Virus record (IMG/VR): IMGVR_UViG_3300025327_000138
Coordinates: 1 to 26,708 of that record
Reading direction: 5' to 3' (one strand)
Source: a virus
DNA: 26,708 bases
A program made the translations under genes and the position numbers. Of this stretch, positions 5,563 to 13,509 are shown one piece after another. Under the pieces are notes generated by a model. It saw only the letters and a list, made by a program, of their open reading frames with translations. It searched no databases and was not told the DNA's origin. Numbering within the stretch: position 1 is the stretch's first letter; each line of letters starts with the position of its first letter.

Positions 5563-6129
5563 GTGCAACGGCGCACGCATTTCGCTGCCGAGAAGTTGAG
5601 CCTGGCAGGGCTCACCATCGTGCATCGCGGGCGGCGCGAGAACTGGACCATTGCCAAAATCCAGGCGGAGCTCCAGGCCGCCACCAGGGAGCGCGTGGCG
5701 CGCTCGTCGCTCTCACGCTACCTGGCCAAATGCGCCATCGAGCAGCGCTCGCTCGAAGCGACTCAGGAGCAGGCCAATGCCATTGCGGCGCAGATGCAGG
5801 CTGGCGACATCACCGCCGTGGGCATGGGCAAGGCGCTCTTAACGCAGGCGCTCTCCGACGTGAAGGAGGCGCTGAAACGCTCCGACCCCATCGCGGCGAC
5901 CTACGCGCTGACGGCGCTCGACCGCGTGGAGCTGAAGCGCATGGAGATTGAGCTGCGGCGGCGCGAGATCGAGTTCAACGAGCGCAAATTCGAGGCCATG
6001 CAGGAGAAGGACGCCAAGGTGAAAGCAGCGGCGGAAGGCTTGAAAGAAGTGATCGATAAGCAGCCCGGCGAGTGGACGCCGGCTGACCGGGAAAGAGTGT
6101 TGGAAGTTTATGGCCTCGCCACGCAATAA
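5563..6129 (+). CDS. Small terminase subunit, Mu gp27-like
   Basis: The 188-residue protein starts at GTG 5563; a TTG at 5559 is in another frame. The N-terminal 65 residues (LTIVHRGRRENWTIAKIQAE, then RVARSSLSRYLAKCAIEQR) form an HTH DNA-binding part. Residues 65-160 are a long helical, coiled-coil region (ELKRMEIELRRREIEFNERK). This layout, and a large terminase of the Mu gp28 type directly after it with a 20-base overlap, match Mu gp27 (DUF3486). It would recognise the phage end and deliver DNA to the motor at the empty head. Confidence 0.75.
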   Translation: MQRRTHFAAEKLSLAGLTIVHRGRRENWTIAKIQAELQAATRERVARSSLSRYLAKCAIEQRSLEATQEQANAIAAQMQAGDITAVGMGKALLTQALSDVKEALKRSDPIAATYALTALDRVELKRMEIELRRREIEFNERKFEAMQEKDAKVKAAAEGLKEVIDKQPGEWTPADRERVLEVYGLATQ

Positions 6130-7537
6130 AGCGCTGGTGCCGCTCTATTCGTATCAGGAGCGCTGGGTGAAGGACCGCTCGCGGTTCAAGCTGGCGGTGA
6201 AGTCCACCCAGATCGGCTACTCCTTTGCGGCCTCGCTTGAAGCGGTGATTGAGGCGATGGGACAGAAATCGCTTTGGATCGTGCTGTCGCGCGGCGAGCG
6301 CCAATCGCTGGAATTCATGCAGAAAGTCCGCGACCACGTTCACGCCATGCGCATCGCCGAAGGGGAAGTCGAGACCAGCTTCTTCGAGCAGACGCAGCTC
6401 CTGCAGCACGAGGTGAAATTCCCGAATGGCTCCCGGATCATTGGCCTGCCGGCAAATCCGGACACCGCGCGCGGCTATACCGGGAACATGATCCTGGATG
6501 AGTTCGCCTTCCACCAGCAGGACAAAGCCATCTGGGCGGCGGCTTTCGGGCGGCTCTCGCGCGGCGGATTGAAGCTGCGCGTGATCTCGACCCCGAACGG
6601 CCAGCGCGGAAAGTATTTCGAGCTGGCCAAAGAACTGGGGCTGACGGGCGGCATGGCGCCTGATTCACAGCCCGTTCATGCCGGTGCGTGGAGCGGACAT
6701 TGGTGCGACGTGGAGATGGCCGTGCGGGACGGCTGCCCCATTGAGATTTCCGAGCTGCGCCAGGCCATTGGCGATGAGGATGTCTGGCAGCAGGAATATG
6801 AGTGCGTGTTCCACTCCGACTCGGAGAATTACATCCCGCTGGAACTGATCGTCAGTTGTGAAAGCGCAGACGCCTCGAAAGATTTGCCTGTGGGTTGGGT
6901 GGCGCAGGGGCCATGCTACTGGGGCTTTGACGTGGGCCGCACGCGCGACCTCTCGGTGCTGACGCTGGTCGAGAAACTCGGCGATGTCTGCACCGTCCGG
7001 ATGATGAAGGAGATGCCGAAGGCGCAGTTTGCGGCGCAGGAGAAAGCTATTGCGGACGTGGTGAACGCTCCGGAACTGAAAGCCCTGCGCGGCTGCATTG
7101 ACGCTTCCGGCCTCGGGATGGACCTGGCGGAGCGGCTGGCTAATAAATTTGCCGGGCGGGTCGAGCCGGTGCAATTCACCATGCAGGTGAAGCAGGACCT
7201 GGCGGTGACCATGAAAAAGGCGTTCGAGGAGCGCACCATCCGCATCCCGGACGACCGGCTGCTGCGGCGCGACATCAACGCTGTGAAGAAGATCATCACC
7301 ACGGCGGGGAATATCCGCTTCGACGCCGAGCGCACCGAAGCAGGCCATGCCGACCGCTTCTGGGCGCTGGCCCTGGCGCTGCATGCCGCCGACTCGGGCG
7401 TGGCGGCGGCGGAAGCGGGCACGGCGGCCACGGACGCGCGCGACGGCATTTGGGAACGCGGCGGCTACGGCGATGACCGGGAGTCGTTCTTCGACGCGGA
7501 TCGCGAGCCGGTGGGCGTGGGACTTTTCGGCAGGTAG
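6110..7537 (+). CDS. Large terminase subunit, Mu gp28-like
   Basis: This 475-residue protein is the packaging motor: an N-terminal ATPase pumps DNA and a C-terminal RNase H-like nuclease cuts it. The start region (YQERWVKDRSRFKLAV, then WIVLSRGERQSLEFM) is typical of the Mu gp28 type. Walker B is MILDE (127-131), the coupling motif is ISTPNG (159-164), and the nuclease carboxylates are likely D274 in GFDVGRTRD, D331 in CIDASG and the aspartate of HADRFWALALALHAAD. The Walker A region (residues 31-38, KSTQIGYS) lacks the usual GK[ST] lysine; other terminases with a QxGxS variant exist, so it is probably still active. It lies between the small terminase and the portal. Confidence 0.88.
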   Translation: MASPRNKALVPLYSYQERWVKDRSRFKLAVKSTQIGYSFAASLEAVIEAMGQKSLWIVLSRGERQSLEFMQKVRDHVHAMRIAEGEVETSFFEQTQLLQHEVKFPNGSRIIGLPANPDTARGYTGNMILDEFAFHQQDKAIWAAAFGRLSRGGLKLRVISTPNGQRGKYFELAKELGLTGGMAPDSQPVHAGAWSGHWCDVEMAVRDGCPIEISELRQAIGDEDVWQQEYECVFHSDSENYIPLELIVSCESADASKDLPVGWVAQGPCYWGFDVGRTRDLSVLTLVEKLGDVCTVRMMKEMPKAQFAAQEKAIADVVNAPELKALRGCIDASGLGMDLAERLANKFAGRVEPVQFTMQVKQDLAVTMKKAFEERTIRIPDDRLLRRDINAVKKIITTAGNIRFDAERTEAGHADRFWALALALHAADSGVAAAEAGTAATDARDGIWERGGYGDDRESFFDADREPVGVGLFGR

Positions 7538-7542
7538 CAACG

Positions 7543-9582
7543 ATGAGGTTGACGACACTCAACATCGGGTATCGGCCGGAGCGAGCGGCCCTTCGACTCG
7601 CTGCGCTCGCTCAGGACGATGGCGCGGAGATTCGCGCCATCGAGGCGGGAGTGCCGATCCTGTTCCCGAACCAAGGCGGGCCGGATGCCGGATACCGCAG
7701 GCTTTCGCAGTCCCCCAACGTGCGCGACTTGCTGGCGCCGCAGCAGGACCGTATGCAGCGCGTCGCCTATTACCTCTACGTCACCAACAATGTGGCCGCG
7801 CGGTGCGTCGAGATTTTGGTGGACTTCATTTGCGGCGAGGGCGTTAGCGTGGCCGCGGAAGAGCCCGCAGTGCAGGAAACGCTTGACGAGTTCTGGCACG
7901 ATCCCTGGAACGATCTCGACAAATTCGTTCCGCAGATGGTGCAGGGGCAGTCGGTCTTCGGCGAGTCGCTGGTGCAGTGCTACACCAATCCGGTGAGCGG
8001 GCAGGTGCGCATCGCGGATACCGATCCGCTGTGGATTGACGCGGTCGAGTACTCGACGCTCGAAGGCGATCCCGGCCGCGCCACCGGCCCGGCGCTGGCG
8101 GTGGTGTTGAAGCGCGACTACCAAGAAAAGGAAGCCAAGCGGCTGCGCGTGGTGAGCCGCGACGAAGACCCCTTTTCACCGGAGTACGGAATGCTGCGCG
8201 GGGAATGTTTCTACTGGCCGCTGCGCAAGGCGCGCGCGGCTACGCGCGGCATCTCCGACCTGTTCAAAAGCTCCGACCTGGCGGGCGCGCTGGAGCAAAT
8301 GATCTGGGCGGCGGTGCAGCATACCAAGCATCAGGGCGCGTTCATCTGGGACTTGTTATTGCGCGGCGCCACCCAGGAGCAGATTGACGACTGGCTCAAG
8401 AAAAACCCCGCGGGGCCTGCCGCCGCCGGGGTGCGCGTCCACAACGAGAACACGGAATGGAAAGCGGTCTCGCCGCAACTGGCCGCCTCCGAGCAGAACC
8501 GCATGGTGCAGACGGTGAAGTCGATGATCCTGGCGGGATTCGGTTTCCCGCCGCACTGGTTTGCCGAAGGCGGCGACGTGAACCGCGCGACGGCTTTAGA
8601 GATGGGCGATCCGGCGCTCAAGATGCTGACGCGGCGGCAGCGCGACGTGAAGTACCAGCTCGAAGAGATGCTGCGCTACGTGATCAGCGCCAAGATTGCC
8701 GCGGGCGCGCTGCCCGAGAATATCAACCAGGCCTTTGAAGTACAGATGCCGGAACTGTCGGTCAAAGACCAGGGGAAGATTGCGACGGCCTTGTCGCAGA
8801 CGGTGAGCGCGCTATCGCTGGCGCGGGCCGAGGGCCTGGTGGACGAGGAGACCGCGGCGAACGCCCTGGCCATCCAGATCCAGCAGCTGGGCGTGGAAGC
8901 AGACCCCGCGGAGATGCTCCGCAAAGCGCGCGCGGAGAAAGAAGCGGAGCGGGCGCGGGATTACCGGAACCGCAACGACGAACCACCGCTCCCTGGCGGT
9001 CGCGGCTCTGATCTGGAAACCGAGCCGCGCGCGTTGGAGGCTGAGTCCGGGGAGGAAAACGGGCGGTGGGTGACCATCAACGGGACATCCGTGTTCATCG
9101 ACGATTCCGGGAATATCACCAAAGGGCCAGCGGAGTTCGTCGGCAAGAAGCCTGCAGATATTGACGGCGGCGGCAGTAAAGCGGAACGCGATAAGGACGC
9201 TCGGGCTCTACGAGCTAAACGTATGCATGTGCCGGCAACGCGGGCCATGCAGCATCGCGCAGATCGAGAGCAGCGCCGCGTGGCGCAGATCTCTGGCGGG
9301 AAAGAAACGCCGGACAATTCGCCGACTGACGTGATCGTGGGCCGACATGCCATCGAAGTGAAAACGTTGCAGGTCCAGAAAAACGACAAAATCACGATGC
9401 ACCCGGACTCGTTGCGCCGAAAAGAATCATTCGTGCGGAGAAATAAAATGCAAGGGCATACGGTCGTCATCGATGCGCGAGGCTCCCGGCCGCAGTTTTA
9501 TTACCGGGAAGGATTCGGCTCGTTTCGACTGGGCGCAATGGAGGTCGTCAGCCAGGACGAGCTGCGAAGAAAATTCCGATGA
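7543..9582 (+). CDS. Portal protein with fused C-terminal nuclease-like domain
   Basis: The protein has 679 residues. Residues about 30-460 are a portal: it follows the large terminase, and it carries RDLLAPQQDRMQRVAYYLYV, the ring-building core and FGFPPHWFAEGGDVNRATAL. The portal forms the DNA channel at one head vertex. After a low-complexity linker (about 470-505, partly encoded by repeat family E) comes a different domain of about 170 residues: WVTINGTSVFIDDSGNITKG, a basic helix, then DVIVGRHAIEVKT with D596-x8-E605-x-K607, the spacing of a PD-(D/E)xK nuclease site, and MHPDSLRRKESFVRRNK. Toxin-like nucleases fused to portal or MuF proteins are known in phages. The N-terminus also contains a repeat (7588-7620). 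Confidence 0.82.
   Translation: MRLTTLNIGYRPERAALRLAALAQDDGAEIRAIEAGVPILFPNQGGPDAGYRRLSQSPNVRDLLAPQQDRMQRVAYYLYVTNNVAARCVEILVDFICGEGVSVAAEEPAVQETLDEFWHDPWNDLDKFVPQMVQGQSVFGESLVQCYTNPVSGQVRIADTDPLWIDAVEYSTLEGDPGRATGPALAVVLKRDYQEKEAKRLRVVSRDEDPFSPEYGMLRGECFYWPLRKARAATRGISDLFKSSDLAGALEQMIWAAVQHTKHQGAFIWDLLLRGATQEQIDDWLKKNPAGPAAAGVRVHNENTEWKAVSPQLAASEQNRMVQTVKSMILAGFGFPPHWFAEGGDVNRATALEMGDPALKMLTRRQRDVKYQLEEMLRYVISAKIAAGALPENINQAFEVQMPELSVKDQGKIATALSQTVSALSLARAEGLVDEETAANALAIQIQQLGVEADPAEMLRKARAEKEAERARDYRNRNDEPPLPGGRGSDLETEPRALEAESGEENGRWVTINGTSVFIDDSGNITKGPAEFVGKKPADIDGGGSKAERDKDARALRAKRMHVPATRAMQHRADREQRRVAQISGGKETPDNSPTDVIVGRHAIEVKTLQVQKNDKITMHPDSLRRKESFVRRNKMQGHTVVIDARGSRPQFYYREGFGSFRLGAMEVVSQDELRRKFR
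7588..7620. repeat. Interspersed repeat in portal gene N-terminus
   Basis: CCCTTCGACTCGCTGCGCTC followed by GCTCAGGACGATGG mixes the A and B half-elements. It is read in frame as about residues 16-27 (ALRLAALAQDDG). Confidence 0.65.
8986..9011. repeat. Interspersed repeat family E, copy at portal domain boundary
   Basis: CCGCTCCCTGGCGGTCGCGG then CTCTGA matches the transposase copy at 498. It sits in the linker between the portal body and the C-terminal nuclease-like domain. Confidence 0.65.
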
Positions 9583-9833
9583 GCTACGAATTATTTTCCG
9601 GGAATGAGACATTGGGACAGATTGCCTCAAACGCGGGCTGGCGCGAGACAGCCGCATTTCTGGAGCGCCAGGATGGCGCGGCGGCCGAACTCGCCGAAAC
9701 CGGCGAAGCGGATGCGGGAAAACTGTCCGCGCAATTACCCGGTTTGCTGGAGGAAGCCCCGGCTGACGTGCGCTCGGTTTTGGAAACTATCCAGGGATTA
9801 TTGCCGAGCAGCGGGGAGGTGAGCGTTGCCTAG
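9579..9833 (+). CDS. Small acidic protein directly after portal-nuclease (immunity candidate)
   Basis: The 84-residue protein starts MSYELFSGNETLGQIASNAG and is strongly acidic and helical. Its ATG overlaps the portal stop (ATGA), so the two are translationally coupled. Position and charge are those of an immunity protein for the nuclease-like domain at the portal C-terminus; this is inference. The alternative is a small structural or chaperone protein made between portal and MuF. Its last codons overlap the TTG start of the MuF-like gene. Confidence 0.6.
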   Translation: MSYELFSGNETLGQIASNAGWRETAAFLERQDGAAAELAETGEADAGKLSAQLPGLLEEAPADVRSVLETIQGLLPSSGEVSVA

Positions 9834-10737
9834 CGCGAAAGAGGAATTTACCGAGCGCGTGAACCGGCTGCTGCGGGAAGGCAGGGATTTGCCGGAAGAA
9901 GTCATTCGCCGCATGATCCGGGAACTCGAAGACGCGCGGCGCGATGCCTTGGCGCGGCTCGCGGGCCTGCCCAACGAAGGTTACACGCGCTTCCAGCTCG
10001 ATGCCGTGCGGCAGGACCTCGACCGATTGCTCGACGAGCTGGGGCGGCGGCTGACTAACCAGGTGGGCCAAGGACAGCGGCGCGGCTTCGAGATTGGCCG
10101 CGATGTGGTGGACGAGCCGTTCGGGCGCGCCGGGCTGGGTGTCAGTTACGGGCGGCTGCCCCTGGAGGACCTTGCGGCAGCAACGGATTACAGTGCCATC
10201 GCAATCACCAATATCACGAACGAGACGCGCGGGCTGATCAATGCGGCGCTGCGGCGCTCGCTGATGGGTGGCAAGCCGTTCCACGAAACGATCAATGAAA
10301 TTGCCGGGGCGCTCGGGGGAACTGAAAAAGGCCCGCCGAGCTTGTGGTCGAAGGCAGGGGAGCGGGCGTTCCGCATTGCGGCCACGGAGATTCCGACGGT
10401 GCAGGCGATAGCGAGCGACGCGCGGATCGGGCAGATGGCGGAGCGTTACGGCAAAGGCGCGGTCCAGAAAGATTGGCGGCATCATCCCGTGGCGCGGGTG
10501 CCGCGCGTGGGGCACCTGCTGCTGGGCGCATCGCCGCCGATTCCGGTGGACGAGCGGTTTGTGAATCCGGAGACGCTGGCGACGCTGCGCTTCCCGCACG
10601 ATCCGGCGGTGGAGCCGGCCAGTCAGTCGGCCAGCGAAAACATTCAGTGCTCGTGCGCGATGGCGCCGCACATCGCGGCATCCAGCGCGCTCGACAAGCG
10701 CCTGGAGGAGTCGCGGGCGCGGGCGCTGGCGGCATGA
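9826..10737 (+). CDS. MuF-like head morphogenesis protein
   Basis: The 303-residue protein starts at TTG 9826, with GGGGAGG upstream. The first 90 residues are charged helices. Residues 110-270 fit the Phage_Mu_F family: NITNETRGLINAALRRSLMG, GGKPFHETINEIAGALG, then RAFRIAATEIPTVQAIASDA, and near the C-terminus the cysteine motif ENIQCSCAMAP that usually ends the domain. MuF proteins are minor head proteins needed for assembly, carried in few copies and sometimes injected. Placement after portal and before protease/capsid is as in Mu (gp29, gp30). No toxin extension is seen on this copy; the nuclease-like domain is on the portal instead. Confidence 0.8.
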   Translation: MPSAKEEFTERVNRLLREGRDLPEEVIRRMIRELEDARRDALARLAGLPNEGYTRFQLDAVRQDLDRLLDELGRRLTNQVGQGQRRGFEIGRDVVDEPFGRAGLGVSYGRLPLEDLAAATDYSAIAITNITNETRGLINAALRRSLMGGKPFHETINEIAGALGGTEKGPPSLWSKAGERAFRIAATEIPTVQAIASDARIGQMAERYGKGAVQKDWRHHPVARVPRVGHLLLGASPPIPVDERFVNPETLATLRFPHDPAVEPASQSASENIQCSCAMAPHIAASSALDKRLEESRARALAA

Positions 10738-10739
10738 GC

Positions 10740-10815
10740 GCCCCGGCCTGCCGGGGCTGGAGAAAAGGATTTACCGTAGCCCAGCCGTTAACGGCTGGAA
10801 TCAAAAGGAGGAACG
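10740..10815 (+). promoter_or_regulatory. Two-hairpin leader before the 85-residue gene
   Basis: CCCCGGCCTGCCGGGG (10741-10756) and the 18-bp perfect palindrome CCAGCCGTTAACGGCTGG (10781-10798) precede AAAAGGAGG and the ATG at 10816. Neither hairpin has a T-run, so they are not standard terminators. They may stabilise or insulate the downstream mRNA. Confidence 0.55.
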
Positions 10816-11073
10816 ATGCAAGAAGAACAGAAGCAGGAAAAGGGGACGAAGGAAGAGCTGCGACCACAGGTGAAGGTGTGCCTTGGTTCGCACGCCGAGG
10901 ACGGCAAGATGATCGCCGACTACGCGCGGTTTCCGCAGCCGCGCGGGCCGCAGGACTTCCCGAAAGGGACCGTGTTGGACAAAAGCAAGGATGGCCGCAC
11001 CGTGGTGACGGTGGACGGACAGAAGTTCCGCTTCGGGGCGGATATACCGCCCGTAACTGCGCAGCGCGCTTAG
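10816..11073 (+). CDS. Hypothetical protein between MuF and capsid genes (85 aa)
   Basis: The sequence begins MQEEQKQEKGTKEELRPQVK and contains FPKGTVLDKSKDGRTVVTVD, which looks like a small beta domain. AAAAGGAGG lies just before the ATG, so expression should be good. The last 13 codons and the stop lie inside a double-hairpin module (11036-11081), so the C-terminus is dictated by that element. I do not recognise the family. A minor head or assembly role is inferred from position. Confidence 0.6.
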   Translation: MQEEQKQEKGTKEELRPQVKVCLGSHAEDGKMIADYARFPQPRGPQDFPKGTVLDKSKDGRTVVTVDGQKFRFGADIPPVTAQRA

Positions 11074-11090
11074 CCGCGCGCCGCGAAAGC
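11036..11090 (+). repeat. Double-hairpin module D, copy 1
   Basis: Stem GGGCGG/CCGCCC with loop ATATA (11036-11052), linker GTAACTGCGCA, then stem GCGCGC/GCGCGC with loop TTAGCC (11064-11081), followed by CGCGAAAGC. The TAG in the second loop is the stop codon of the 85-residue gene. It compares with the copies at 13421, 14604, 15636 and 18179. Confidence 0.7.
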
Positions 11091-11117
11091 AAGAGCCACG
11101 GGGGAAGGGAGTGAGCG

Positions 11118-13364
11118 ATGAAATTACGATTTGAGCTGGTGGAGTGGCTGCTGGCCCACGGAGAGCTTTCGAAGCCGGCCAATGATGGGTGGATCTGGCC
11201 GGCGGTAATTATCCGCGCGGGCCTGTCGCAGATACAGGTGCCCGGCTCGAAGCTGCCGGTATGGATCACGCGCGAGTTCATCGGCAAGGCGGCAGCGCAC
11301 TTCGAGGGCGCGCCGGCTAACGCCGACCATCAGGAGAAGGGCAACGTGCGGGCCTGGGTCGGCAACTGGAAGGGCGTGCGCGCGGAAGCCGATGCGCTGC
11401 TCGGCGAGCTGCATCTGCTCAAGAGCGAAGGCTGGCTGCGCGAGAAATTGCTGGCCGGCCAGGAAGTCGGCGGGCACCAGCCGGGCGTGTCGATCAACGC
11501 CGTGATCGGACTGAAGCGCGCGCGCCGCGACATTGACGGCCGGGGGGCCGACGTGCTCGAAGCGCAGGAGCCGATCCCGAACACTCCGCGCACGGCGGAC
11601 GTGGTGATGTTTCCGGCGGCGGGCGGAAAGATTTTGAAGTTGGCGGCGGGCGAGGACCCAGAAGCGGCCCTGGCCAGCGCGCGCGAGCAATATCAAGTTC
11701 TCCCGGCAGACCGCCGGGACAATCCAGGCTCCGCAGAACGGAGCAACGAAAAAGGAGCAACCATGAAAGAGACCATTCTGAGGCTACTGGCTTCGCTCCG
11801 TGCTCTATCGCTGACGGAGGCCGCAAAGACCAAAGTCACGGCGATTGAGGCGGAGCTGAAGCGGGAGAGTCCGAAGTTCGAAGAGTTGTTGGCGCAGGCC
11901 GGCGACATTATGCAGGAAGCGGCTGCGGCTGCGGCCGCGGCCGGCGCGGCCACGCCGGTGGCGGCGCTGCAGGGTGAAGTGAAGACATTGCGCGAGCAAG
12001 TAGCCGCGGCGCAGGAGGCGCAGAAAAAGGCCGACTGGAAGCTGCTGCTGGCCTCCAGGCTGACGGCATCGAAGCTGCCGCAACCGCTCCAGAACCGCAT
12101 GCGGGAGCGATTGCTGGAGACGGTGCTGACGGCGGAGCTGCTGGACGCGGAGATCAAAGCGGAGCGGGACACTTACGCGGCGCTGGTGCCCAGCGCGGCG
12201 CGCGCGTCCGGCATTCCGGCGATCACGCTGGGCTTGGAAGGGATCGACAAGCTGCGCATCGCGGCTTGCCGCACGTTCGGAGTGACGCACGACTGGGAGC
12301 GCGTGGAGGCCGGCGGGCTGTTGAGCTGGCGGCGCGGCGCGGCGTTCGACAATGCGGTGCCGGGCTTCAGAAGCCTGAAGCATCTCTACGCCACCCTAAC
12401 GGGCGACGTAGAGTTCAGTTTCGATCCGGCGCAGGCGCATCTCCACGGCGACATCACCTCGACCACGTTCACAAACCTGATGCGGGACACCATGCACCGC
12501 CTGCTGTTGCAGGGCTATGCCGAGCCGAGCTACGGCCTGGACCTGGTGGTGCCCTCCAGGAACCGCACGGCGGTTACCGACTTCAAAAACCAGGAGCGGG
12601 TGCGGGTGGGGTATTTCGGAGACCTGCCGGAGCACGACCCGGAAGTCTCCGAGTGGCCGGTGCTGACGGCGCCCACCGACGAGCGCGCTACCGGAGCGGT
12701 GGTGCAGTTCGGCGGCGTGGTGCCGATCACCCGCAAGGCCATCAAAAACGATGATCTGGGCGGCATCACTCAAACCGTCAACAATCTGGGGCGCACGGCG
12801 CGGCGGACGCTGGCGCAACGCGTCTACAACTTGATGATCAACAATCCGGCGACGACCTACGACGTGGTGACCTGGGCGCATGCATCTTCGCATGGGGCCA
12901 ACCTGCGCACCACGGCGCTGTCGGCGGCGGAGATCGAGGTCATCGCGCAGCTGATGTACCTGCAGACGGAGAAGGACTCCGGGAAGACGCTGGGCATCGA
13001 GGCCGCCATCCTGATTGTGCCGCGGCAGTTGCAGAAGACAGCCAAAGACCTCAACGAGCATCAGAAGGAAGATGCCGCGCTGAACGAGGCCATTCACCGC
13101 TTCGGCGCGAACAGCGAGCGCATCATCACCAACCCGCTGTTCACCGATGCCACCGACTTTGTGGTGATGGCGGACCAGAGCCAGGTGCCCTGCATCGAGC
13201 TGATGTTCATGGACGGGCGGCAGGAGCCGGAATTGTTCCTGGCAGACAACCCCAACGAAGGGACGCTGTTCACCAAGGACGAGATCCGGTACAAAATCCG
13301 GCACGAGTACGAGGCGCTGATCACGGACCATCGCGGATACGCCAAGAACGTCGTCGCCGGCTAG
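11118..13364 (+). CDS. Prohead protease-scaffold-major capsid protein fusion
   Basis: The protein has 748 residues. Residues 1-180 look like a phage prohead serine protease, with H71 (NADHQEKGNV) and S125 (PGVSINAVIG) as likely catalytic residues. Residues 216-320 are a helical, alanine-rich delta/scaffold part. Residues about 330-748 are an HK97-fold major capsid protein (FRSLKHLYATLTGD, FGGVVPITRKAIKND, TLAQRVYNLMINNP, C-terminal DEIRYKIRHEYEALITDHRG). In Mu these are separate genes (gp32, gp34). At the junction an intergenic-like stretch with two hairpins and AAAAAGGAG is followed by an in-frame ATG at 11763. A separate 533-residue scaffold-capsid product is therefore likely in addition to the full fusion. 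The start at 11118 is preceded by GGGAGTGAGCG. Confidence 0.8.
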   Translation: MKLRFELVEWLLAHGELSKPANDGWIWPAVIIRAGLSQIQVPGSKLPVWITREFIGKAAAHFEGAPANADHQEKGNVRAWVGNWKGVRAEADALLGELHLLKSEGWLREKLLAGQEVGGHQPGVSINAVIGLKRARRDIDGRGADVLEAQEPIPNTPRTADVVMFPAAGGKILKLAAGEDPEAALASAREQYQVLPADRRDNPGSAERSNEKGATMKETILRLLASLRALSLTEAAKTKVTAIEAELKRESPKFEELLAQAGDIMQEAAAAAAAAGAATPVAALQGEVKTLREQVAAAQEAQKKADWKLLLASRLTASKLPQPLQNRMRERLLETVLTAELLDAEIKAERDTYAALVPSAARASGIPAITLGLEGIDKLRIAACRTFGVTHDWERVEAGGLLSWRRGAAFDNAVPGFRSLKHLYATLTGDVEFSFDPAQAHLHGDITSTTFTNLMRDTMHRLLLQGYAEPSYGLDLVVPSRNRTAVTDFKNQERVRVGYFGDLPEHDPEVSEWPVLTAPTDERATGAVVQFGGVVPITRKAIKNDDLGGITQTVNNLGRTARRTLAQRVYNLMINNPATTYDVVTWAHASSHGANLRTTALSAAEIEVIAQLMYLQTEKDSGKTLGIEAAILIVPRQLQKTAKDLNEHQKEDAALNEAIHRFGANSERIITNPLFTDATDFVVMADQSQVPCIELMFMDGRQEPELFLADNPNEGTLFTKDEIRYKIRHEYEALITDHRGYAKNVVAG
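11700..11765 (+). promoter_or_regulatory. Internal ribosome-binding site and hairpins inside the capsid fusion
   Basis: CCCGGCAGACCGCCGGG and GCTCCGCAGAACGGAGC are two hairpins, then AAAAAGGAGCAACCATG gives a strong start at 11763 in the same frame. The layout is that of the intergenic leaders elsewhere in the cluster, yet the frame is open through it. Confidence 0.65.
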
Positions 13365-13422
13365 GGCGGGTATGCGGTTCGACTTTCGCTCACCGTCCTG
13401 AGCGGAGCCGAATGGACCGCCC
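13364..13422. repeat. 59-bp inverted repeat, left copy (contains family A)
   Basis: Starts GGGCGGGTATGCGGTTCGAC and ends GAATGGACCGCCC. It is identical over all 59 bases to the reverse complement of 14680-14738. It begins at the capsid stop codon. Confidence 0.85.
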
Positions 13423-13460
13423 GCAATTGCGCAGGGCCGCTTAGCCGCGGCCCTGCGAAG
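13421..13460 (+). repeat. Double-hairpin module D, copy 2 (second hairpin)
   Basis: CGCAATTGCGC linker followed by an 11-bp perfect stem CGCAGGGCCGC/GCGGCCCTGCG with loop TTAGCC (13430-13457), then AAGG. The place of the first hairpin is taken by the 59-bp repeat. Confidence 0.7.
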
Positions 13461-13509
13461 GAAAAACATCAGAGCCCCGACCGCAAGGGAGGGGTCAAAG
13501 GAGAAAAAC

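Noticed and set aside
6665-7558. 297-residue minus-strand open frame
   Set aside because: It is a shadow of the terminase gene.
10740-10798. Rho-independent terminator after the MuF-like gene
   Set aside because: The hairpins have no following T-run and lie directly ahead of a well-placed ribosome-binding site.
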